The notes beneath the pieces were generated by a model that was not told the DNA's origin, did not search any database, and was given only the letters and a program-made list of their open reading frames with translations. Made by a program: the position numbers and the translations under genes. Of a stretch of DNA of 64,000 bases, positions 23,301 through 34,479 are shown piece after piece (the stretch's first letter is position 1; every line of letters starts with the position of its first letter). The stretch covers positions 92,711,006 to 92,775,005 of the forward strand of contig NC_090025.1 in assembly GCF_037176765.1 (NCBI RefSeq), read 5' to 3'. The DNA comes from Anolis sagrei (lineage: Eukaryota > Chordata > Lepidosauria > Squamata > Anolidae).

Positions 23301-26300
23301 TAATCAAGGTGATCAGTTGAAACATTCACACCTAGCTCCATAAGACAAGAGTCCTTTGTCACACCCTGGTCATTCCACAGATATATAAACCCTTTTTCCC
23401 AGTTCCAACAGACCTCACTACCTCTGAGGATGCTTGCCATAGATGCAGACGAAACATCAGGAGAAAATGCCTTTAGAACATGGCCATATAGCCCGAAAAA
23501 ACCTACAACAACCCAACTCAGCTGATTTCTTACCAGCTCCTGTTTCCCTTCTGTTTCTCCACAGTTCTAAGATAATTCATAGACAGACACCACAGATGAC
23601 AGCCGGAAGTAGGTTTGCGATTTGTGAAGGGCTCCAATTTGTTACACATATGTGTATTGTTAGTTTTGAATAAAACTTTTGCTGAAGTTTATGGAAATCC
23701 TTTTTTTTTGTATCCGTTCCAAGTTATTAATACCTAAGATCATAGATACATCATTAACTAAAGTATATATGTATAGGTATATACAGGTATAGAGACATCA
23801 CACTGGCAACGAAGATCTGCATAGTAAAAGCAATGGTATTCCCCGTAGTCACCTATGGATGTGAGAGCTGGACCATAAGGAAGGCTGAGCGAAGGAAGAT
23901 CGATGCTTTTGAACTGTGGTGCTGAAGGAAAGTTATGAAAGTGCCTTGGACCTCAAGAAGGTCCCACCAGTCCATCCTTCAGGAGATAAAGCCCGATTAC
24001 TCATTGGAGGGAAGGATAGTAGAGGCAAAGATGAAGTACTTTGGCCACATCATGAGAAGACAGGAAAGCTTGGAGAAGACAATGATGCTGGGGAAAATGG
24101 AAGGAAAAAGGAAGAGGGGCCGACCAAGGGCAAGATGGATAGATGGCATCCTTGAAGTGACTGGCTTGACCTTGAAAGAGCTGGGGGTGGTGACGGCCGA
24201 CAGGGAGCTCTGGTGTGGCAGCCCACACCAGAGCTCCCTGTCGGCCGTCACCATCCCCAGCTCTCTCAAGGTCCATGAGGTCACAAAGAGTCGAAAACGA
24301 CTGAACAAATGAACAACAAACATGTTTTCAAGGCAGCACTCTCACCTGAGATTCCTCCCCCTACCCCTGAAGACCCCAAGAAGGAGGAGCCAAGCCCTGA
24401 GATCTGCAATTCCTAACCAAATACACAAGCATTTCCACAGCATGAACCTTTGCAAGGATAGAATGATTGTGTACTCAGGCTTTCCAAAATAAAGTTCACA
24501 GTCCTTGTTGTACGCTTACCATCACGTTCTTCCTCGACAAAGTTCTCAAATTCATTCCTCTGCTCCTCATAGTACTCCCTCCTTTGTTCATCTGCTGCAA
24601 GCATCTGCCGTGTCTCTGCTGCATAAAAACATATGTACAGAGAGTTAGACAGCTGGGCTTAAGAGAAAGCAAAGGAAGATAAGGATTAATGTTATTTTAT
24701 CACACTTATTTGCTTGAATATTCATCTTTATATCTGAGTGGTATACAATGAAACCGGTTTAAACAATATAATGCAACGAGAATGAGTTAAACAGACTAAA
24801 AGGCTATTTAATAATATAGCAAGTGAAAACAACACAGTTTAAGGAAATGTATAACTGTGATCATGTGTAAACTTGGCTGACGAATGGTCCCCAAGGCTTT
24901 AGTAAAATGCCATGTTTTCACTTTGCATCAGAATGAGACCGATGTTGGCACCTGTAAAGGTTCTCTATAAAGAGGGTTCCACTATTATCATGCTACAGTT
25001 GAGATGGCCTTATTTATTTATTTGTCGTGTCAGGGCAACCAGTCAATTGTATTACATTTCTAACAGAACAAAACAAACAAACAGACAAACACAAAATTTG
25101 CAAGTTTGGTAGTTGATTAAATGTCCTTTGACCAGTATCTGGCCACTTGGAGTGCTTCTGGTGTTGCTGCAAGAAGGTCCTCCATTGTGCATGTGGCAGG
25201 GCTCAGGTTGCATTGCAGCAGGTGGTCAGTGGTTTGCTCTTCTCCGCACTCGCATGTTGTGGATTCCACTTTGTGGCCCCATTTCTTGAGGTTGGCTCTG
25301 CATCTCATGGTGCCAGAGCGCAGTCTGTTCAGCGCCTTCCAAGTCGCCCAGTTTTCTGTGTGCCCAGGAGGGAGTCTCTCATCTGGTATCAGCCATTGGT
25401 TGAGGTTCTGGGTTTGAGCCTGCCACTTTTGGACTCTCACTTGCTGGGGTGTTCCAGCGAGTGTCTCTGTAGATCTTAGAAAACTATTTCTAGATTTAAG
25501 TCATTGACGTGCTGGCTGATACCCAAACAGAGGATGAGCTGGAGATGTCTCTGCCTTGGTCCTTTCATTATTGGCTGCTACTTCCCGGCAGATGTCAGGT
25601 GGTGCAATACCGGCTAAGCAGTGTAATTTCTCCAGTGGTGTAGGGCGCAGACACCCCGTGATAATGCGGCATGTCTCATTAAGAGCCACATCTACTGTTT
25701 TAGTGTGGTGAGATGTGTTCCACACTGGGCATGCGTACTCAGCAGCAGAGTAGCATAGTGCAAGGGCAGATGTCTTCACTGTGTCTAGTTGTGATCCCCA
25801 GGTTGTGCCAGTCAGCTTTCGTATGATATTGTTTCTAGCACCCACTTTTTGCTTGATGTTCAGGCAGTGCTTCTTGTAGGTCAGAGCACGGTCTAGAGTG
25901 ACTCCCAGGTATTTGGGTGTGCTGCAATGCTCCAGTGGGATTCCTTCCCAGGTTATCCTCAGAGCTTGTCTGTTCTTGAGATGAAAAGCACATGTCTGTG
26001 TTTTAGATGGGTTAGGGATCAGCTTGTTTTCCCTGTAATAGGCAGTAAGAGCACCTAGAGCTTTGGAGAGCTTCTGTTCTACCATCTCAAAGCTCCTTGC
26101 TTGAGCAGTAATGGCACGATCATCAGCATAGATGAAACTCTCTGTCCCTTCTGGCAGTGGCTGGTCATTTGTGTAGATGTTGAACATGGATGGAGCAAGC
26201 ACGCTCCCCTGAGGCAGGCCGTTCTTCTGTTACTGCCATCTGCTTCTCTGGCCCTGAAACTCAGCAAAAAAGCTCCTGTTTTGTAGCAGGTTTCCTATGA

Positions 26301-28882
26301 GGCGGGTGAGGTGGTAGTCCTTTGTGATATTATACATTTTTCTCAGGAGGAGGCGGTGGTTCACAGTATCATAGGCTGCTGACAGGTCTATGATGACAGC
26401 TCCTGTGATCTGCTGCCTTTCAACGCCATCTTCTATGAGCTGAGTCAGGTTCAGCACTTGCGATGTGCAGCTTTTGCCTTGAAGTTATGCTTATCACAAT
26501 TGAATCTGAAGGGAGTAAGGAATCAACATTTCTTTTACATATTTCCTTCTGGGGCACCACAGAGCAAACCACAGAACACACATATAAAGTAAACCATAAG
26601 AACACTGGACCCTATTGTTCTTTTTTTCCCTCATCCCCAGTTATGAAATACTAAACGATTAACTGTTTGCATACACCATAACAATATCAACCTCTTTCAT
26701 CAGATTGGTGATTTCCATTACAATGTTCTTTGTTGAGAACCAAATCTTTCTCATTTTTTTAACGTGAACTAATTCTGTTACGCTGCATCATGTGTCCTAA
26801 ACAGCAATACAAAAAGCTCTGGGTTGTTGTAGATTTTTCGGGCTATATGGCCATGTCTAGAAGCATTCTCTCCTGACATTTCGCCTGCATCTATGGCAAG
26901 CATCCTCAGAGGTTGTGAGGATGCTTGCCATAGATGCAGGTGAAATGTCAGGATAGAATGCTTCTAGAACATGGCCATATAGCCCCAAAAAACTACAACA
27001 ATCCAGTGATTCCAGCCATGAAAACCTTCAATACACAAAAAGCCCTGTTTCTTCTATATAAATAAAAATGTAATGTTCGTTTGTGATACCATCAGAACTC
27101 AAAAACCACTAGGGGAATTGACACCAAATTTGGACACAAGACACCTAATAACCCAATGTATGTCCTCCACTCAAAAAAATGATTTTGTCATTTGGGAATT
27201 GTCATTGCTGGGATTTATAGTTTACCTACGATCAAAGAGCATTCTGAACTCCATCAATGATGGAATTGAACCAAATATGGCATACAGGACTTCCATGACC
27301 AACAGAAAAAACTGGAAGGGTTTGGTAGACATTGACCTTGAGTTTGGGAATTGTAGTTCACCCACATCCAGAGAGCACTGTGGACTCAAACAATGATGGA
27401 TCTGGACCAAACTTGGCACGAATATTCCATATGCCCAAATATGAACACAGATGGAGTTTAAGGGAAATAGACCTTGACATTTGGGAGTTGTAGTTGCTGG
27501 GATTTATAGTTCACCTACAATCAAAGAGCATTCTGAACTCCACCAATGATGAAATTGAACCATACATGGCATACAGGACTTCCATGACCAACAGAACACA
27601 CTGGAAAGGTTTGGTGGGCATTGACCTTGAGTTTGGGAGTTGTAGTTCACCCACATCCAGAGAGCACTGTGGACTCAAACAATGATGGATCTGGACCGAA
27701 CTTGACACAAAAATTCCATATGCCTAAATATGAACACAGATGGAGTTTGGAGGAAATAGACCTTGACATTTGGGATTTGTAGTTACTGGGATTTATAGTT
27801 CACTACAATTAAAGAGCATTCTGAAACCCACAAATGACAAAAATGGGGCAAACTTCCCACACAGAACCCCCATGACCAACAGAAAATACTTAAGGCCATC
27901 CAGTCCAACTCTCTTCACCAGGGCAAGAAAATATAACCAGAGCCCTCCTGACAAAGAGCCATCCAGTCATAAATATAGATAGATATGATTCTCTCTCTCA
28001 CACACACACAGATAGAGTATGATAGATTTGAAAGAGACCCTTAAAGAAGGACTATAATATGTTGCATATTCCAGAGTAGGCAAACCAGACATTTTCCACA
28101 TCAACACTGACAAAGAAACAACAAGAAATACTGTTTACTCACAAGCATAAAGGAATTACATATATTAGAAACCAACACTTTCTCATTACTTTATTTTCCA
28201 GATCACTAGACTGGGCCACAGCAACACGTGGCAGGGGACAGCTAGTCTTAAATAAAGCTTTAAAAAAAAATAACTGGGCTTGTAGACTCTTCTCATCAGA
28301 GAAATAAAAAGACTGTTTTTCTGTTGTTCTTAAATGAAATTCAGTATCTTTTCCCTTTAAATCTTATTTAGGGAAAACTGCTTTAGCTTTAACAAACTTA
28401 CAGTCCCTATATTGCCAACAGATACATTAATTTCACCATGATGTCCTGTACCTCCCACAACAGCTTCCTATTCATTGACTAAAGCAATCTGTGGCTTAAG
28501 CAGTTAAGAAATACTCTCCCCCCCCCCCCTCCGCATCCTCCTTTCAAACATATTTATTTAACATGTTCTTCTAATTTCATTTCCAGATCAACATTTTGGC
28601 TGAATCTCATTTACCTGACAATAAGCATGAGTATTAAGAAATTAAATTAAAATTCTACCTCCAAAGAATTTTCCAAATATTGGTTGATTTAAACAGGCAT
28701 ATTTTATTTTATTTTATTTTATTTTATTATTATTTTATTTTACTTTACTTTATTTTATTTTATTTTATTATTTTATTTCATTTCATTTCATTTTATTTTA
28801 TTTTATTTTATTTTATTTTATTTTATTTTATTTTATTTTATTTTATTTTATTTTATTTTATTTTATTTTATTTATTCTAAAG

Positions 28883-28918
<36 letters not shown>

Positions 28919-31900
28919 ATATATTCCTGCCTATTTTATGTTCCACTGTTTTTCCATTGAGTTTTTTTCCTCTCCTTGCACTAACAATAGCTAAATTTGG
29001 CTAGTCATTTCTTTGGAAATAAACACTTCTTGTTCCCTTGAATAAATCGGTTGCAATCTATATATATAAAAATGCTCTGTGCGTAATGAGTACCTTAAAA
29101 ACAAAAGAATCAATGAATGAAATCACACCAAATTTAGCAACAAAATATCTCACAACACAAGGAGTGACCATCACTCAAAAAATTATGATTTTGTCATTTG
29201 GGAGTTGTAGTTGCTGGGATTTATAGTTCACCTATAATCAAAGAGCATTCTGAACTCCACCAACGATTGAATTGAACCAAACTTGGCACACAGGACTTCC
29301 CTGACCAACAGAAAACAGTAGAAGGGTTTGGTGGGAATTGACCTTGAGTTTCAGATTTATAGTTCGCCTACATCTAGAGAGCACTATGGACTCAAACAAT
29401 GATGGATCTGGACCAAACTTGGCACAAATACTCAATATGCCCAAATATAAACACAGATGGAGTTTGGGGAAAATAGACCTTGGCATTTGGGGATTGTAGT
29501 TACTGGGATTTATAGTTCACCAACAATCAAAGAGCATTTTGAACCCCACCAATGATGGAATTGAACCAAACGTGGCACACAGGACTCCCCCGACCAACAG
29601 AAAATACTAGAAGGGTTTGGTGGGCATTGACCTTGAGTTTTGGAGTTTTAGTTCACCTACATCTAGAGACAAAGTTGAAGTACTTCGGCCACATAATGAG
29701 GAGACAGCAAAGCTTAGAGAAGACAATTATGCTGGGAAAAGTGGAAGGTAAAAGGAAGAGGGGCTGACCAAGGGCAAGATGGATGGATGGCATCCTTGAA
29801 GTGACTGGATTGACCTTGAAGGAGCTGGGGGTGGTGACAGCCAACAGGGAGCGCTGGCGTGGGCTGTTCCATGAGGTCACGAAGAGTCGGAGACGACTGA
29901 ACAAATGAACAACAACAACAACATCTAGAGAGCACTGTGGACTCAAAACAATGATGGAACTGGACCAAACTTTGCACGAATACTCAATATGCCCAAATAT
30001 AAACACAGATGGAGTTTGGAGGAAATAGACCTTAACATTTGGAAGTTGTAGTTACTGGGATTTATAGTTCCCCTACAATCAAGGAGCATACTGAACCCCA
30101 CCAACAATGAATTTGAAACAAACTTGGCACACAGAACTCCCATTACCAACAGAAAACACTAGAAGGGTTTGGTGGGCATTGACCTTAAGTTTTGGAGTTG
30201 TAGTTCACCTACATCTAGAGAGCATTGTGGACTCAAACAATGATGGATCAGGACCAAACTTGGCACGAATACTCAGTATGCCCAAATATAAACACAGATG
30301 GAGTTTGAGGGAAATAGACGTTGACATTTTAGTTACTGGGATTTATAGTTCACCTACAATCAAAGAGCATTCTGAACTCCACCAACAATGAATTTGAACC
30401 AAACTTGGCACACAGAACTCTCCTGACCAACAGAAAACACTAGAAGGGTTTGGTGGACATTGACCTTAAGTTTTGGAGTTGTAGTTCACCTACATCTAGA
30501 GAGCACTGTGGACTCAAACAATGATGGATCAGGACCAAACTTGGCACGAATACTCAGTATGCCCAAATATAAACACAGATGGAGTTTAGGGGAAATAGAC
30601 CTTAACATTTGGGAGTTGTAGTTACTGGGATTTATAGTTCATCTACAATCAAGGAGTATTCTGAACCCCACCAACGACAAAATTGGGGCAAACTTCCCAC
30701 ACAGAACTGTCATGACCAACAGAAAATGCTGTGTTTTCTGGTGGTCTTTGGCGACCCTTCTGACACCCCCTCGCAACCCCCCTCAGGGGTCCCAAACCCC
30801 AAGTTGAGAAATGCTGCCTTAAGGCCATCCACTCCAACTTCCTTCACTAGGGCAAGAAAACAAAGAGCCCTCCAGCCATAGATATAGATAAATATATATG
30901 AATCGCACGCGCACACACACACATGTTTGTGACAGATATAGTACCATAGATTTGAAAGAGACACCTAAAGAAGGACAATAATATGTTGCATGTTCCAGAG
31001 TAGGCAAACCAGACAATCTTCACATCAGCATTGACAAAGAAACAACAAGAAATACTGTTTACTCACGAGGATAGAGAAAATACATATATTAGAAACCAAC
31101 CCTTTCTCGTTATTTTATTTTCCAGCTCATGAGACTGGGCCACAGCAATGTGTGGCAGGGGACCGCTAGTCAATATATATGTATGTAGACTAATATCAAA
31201 GGGGTACAAATAATGAGATTATTTTGACTCTCAAGTTACTTGTTACTCCAGAATGCGACAGACAAATAAGAAAAAATAGATGAAAAGGGTATTCAGAGAA
31301 TCCGACCTTGACATAAACAGCCTCCAAACAATCTCACCATTAAGTTCATCTCTAGATTTGGTAGATCTTTTGCCTCGCTTCTTGAAAAAGTTAGAGGCAT
31401 CTGATTCTTGAATGAAGACTCTCTTTTCCAGACCTGGAAGCAGACAAACAAGAAGATCTGACACTGGGGTGTGTGGATCACGTATTGCTATGAAAGGTTT
31501 TTAAATGTGATTAGTCTTGTTTGTTTGTTTGTTTGTTTATTTACAGCTTTTATATTCCGCCCTTCTCACCCCTCAGGGGACTCAGGGCGGATTTCAGTGT
31601 ACACATATATAGCAAACATTCAATGCCAATTTTTGACATACCAACATATATAGACATACACAGAGGCTATTTAACTTTTTCTGGCCGCCAGGGAAGCTGT
31701 CGCTTTCATCGTCCATTTGCGACGCTGATGAAGCACTTCCGCATTCCCCGCATGCTTCCCCGCTGGAATGCTTTGCTGGAGTCTTTTTTATGGCCTCATA
31801 GATCAGTTAATTTAGCCTCCCCACACTTTAAGGTGGTACCTAATTTTCCTACTTGACAGATGCAACTGTCTTTCGGGTTGCAAAGGTCGACAACAGGCTA

Positions 31901-34442
31901 CACAATTGGTTGGAAACCCACTCCAACCCGGGCTGGCTTCGAATTCATGACCTTTTGGTCAGAGTGATCTTAATGCAGCTGACACTCAGCCAGCTGCGCT
32001 ACAATCCTGGTGTTTGTATTCTCTTTCCTGCTCACTTCCAAAATCAGGGAATTTATCAATTTATCAATACGGGTTAAAGAAAATTATTATAAGTTAATAT
32101 GGAAATGGTACCTAACACCAGTAAGAATAGCAAATATAAATAAAAACTATTTAAAAAATTGCTGGAGAGGATGTCAAGAATCAGGAACATATATACATAT
32201 GTGGTGGCAATGTAAATATGTAAATAATTTTTGGGGGAAAGTATTTAGAGAAATAGAAGATACAATGAATATTAAAATAGAAAGAAGTCCTAGTATAGCT
32301 TTAGTATCATTATATAATAATAAACAATTGAAAAAAGAGGATAAAGAAGCGATAACAAATTTATTAACAATAGCAAGACTGCTTATAGCAAGGAACTGGA
32401 AATCTATATAAATAAAAATGTAATATTCGTTTGTGGGATTAACAGAACTCAAAAACCACTGGATGAATTGACACCAAATTTGGACACAAGATACCTAACA
32501 ACCCAATGTATGTCCTTCACTCAAAAGGATTGATTTTCTCATTTGGGAGTTGTAGTTGCTGGGATTTATAGTTCAACTACAATCAAAGAGCATTCTGAAC
32601 CCCACCAATGATGGAATTGAACCAAACTTGGCACACAGTTCTCCCCTGACCAACAGAAAATACTGGAAGGGTTTAGTGGGCAGTGTCCTTTGGTTTTGGA
32701 GTTGTAGTTCACCTACATCCCGAGATCACTGTGGACTCAAACAATGATGGATCTGGACCAAACGCTACAAGAAGACTCAGTATGCCCAATGTGAACACTG
32801 GTGGAGTTTGAGGAAAATAGAATCTTGACATTTGGAAGTTGTAGTTGCTGGGATTTATAGTTCAGCTACAATCACAGAGCATTCTGAACCCCACCAACGA
32901 TAGAATTGGGCCAAACCTCCCACACAGAACCCCCATGACAATCAGAGTGGGCCACAGCAAGGTGTGGCAGGGGACAGCTAGTGAGAAATAAATACACAAA
33001 TAGAGGAGTGGTACAAAGAAGTATGGAAATTGGCAATAAATGATAAGCTGGCATGCATATTAAAAGTTAAAAGAGGTATATGGAAACAAAGTGATTTTGA
33101 TTATGTATAGAGAAAAAATATTGAAAAGGGGTTTAAAAAGAAAGAAGGAAAGTTACCTCCACAAGAAGAATTGAAATTTTGACAGATGATATGTAAAAGC
33201 TGTGGCTTGGGAGGGTGGTGGGGAGCACAGCGGTGAGGGATAGACAATATGTATAAGCAGAAATATAACACTAGATGCCAAAAGTTAAAGTATGGTAAGT
33301 TGTATTGAATAATATGTATCTGCTGTAAAATAAACAATGTATAACACATGTATTAAACCATGATCTATATAAATAAAAATGTAATGTTCGTTTGTGAGAT
33401 TAACAGAACTCAAAAACCACTGGGGGAATTGACACCAAATTTGGACACAAGACACCTAACAACCCAATGTATGTCCTTCACTCATAAAAACACTGAAAAA
33501 CACAGCAAAAGCCCCAAAAAACTAAATGACGAAAAGCTAAACGACAATACAGAAAAAGGGGGAGGGAAGGGGAAGAAAAAAAAAGAAAGAAAGAGTGAGG
33601 GAGGGAGAGAAAGAAAGAAGGAAAGGGATAAGGAAGCATGGAAGCAAAGAGAGAAGGAAGGAAAGAAGTAGAGAAGGAAGAAAGGAGAGAAAGAGGGAGG
33701 GAAAGAAAAAGAGAAGAAAGGAAAGTTAGAGAAGGAAGGAAGGAGAGAAGGAAAGAAAAAAGGGAAAGAAGGAAGGAAAGAGGGAGCGAAGGAAGGGGAG
33801 AAGATGTAGAGAAAGAGGGAGGGAAGGAAAGAAGGAAAGAGAGAAGGAAGAAAAGAGAGACGGAAGAGAGAGAGAAAAGGGGGGAAGGAAAGTAATAGAG
33901 AAGGATGGAAGAAGAGAAGGAAAGACAGGAAGGAAGGAAAGAAAAAAGGGAAAGAAGGAAGGAAAGAGGGAGTGAAGGAAGGGGAGAAGATGTAGAGAAA
34001 GAGGGGGGAAGGAAAAAAGGAAAGAGAGAAGGAAGAAAAGAGAGACAGAAGAAGAGAAAGAAAAAGGGGGAAGGAAGGAAATAGATAGAGAACGATGGAA
34101 GAAGAGAAGGAAAGACAGGAAGGAAGGAAGGAAGGAAGGAAGGAAGGAAGGAAGGAAGGAAGGAAGGAAGGAATCCTTAAATTGTGCTATTTTAAATGGT
34201 GTATTTTAATATTTAGATAAATGTTTTTTAATGTTTATGTATTGTATACAGGCACTGAATGTTTGCCATGTATATTTGTACTCCACTCTGAGTCCCCTTC
34301 GGGGTGGGAAGGGCGGAATATAAGTGTTTTTAATAATAATAATAATAATAATAATAATGGAATAATAATGGAATAATAATGGAATAATAATAATAATAAT
34401 AATAATATAATATAATAATAATAATAATATAATAATAATAAC

Positions 34443-34479
<37 letters not shown>

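Noticed and set aside
25501-26202. 233-codon minus-strand frame as a host protein.
   Set aside because: Carries FIYADD and other reverse transcriptase blocks; part of the Vingi-like LINE.
28680-28880. 66-codon frame of Phe, Tyr, Ile and Leu.
   Set aside because: Translation of the (ATTTT)n microsatellite.
33360-33895. Two + strand frames rich in Glu, Lys and Arg.
   Set aside because: Direct translation of a homopurine simple repeat inside a Helitron.
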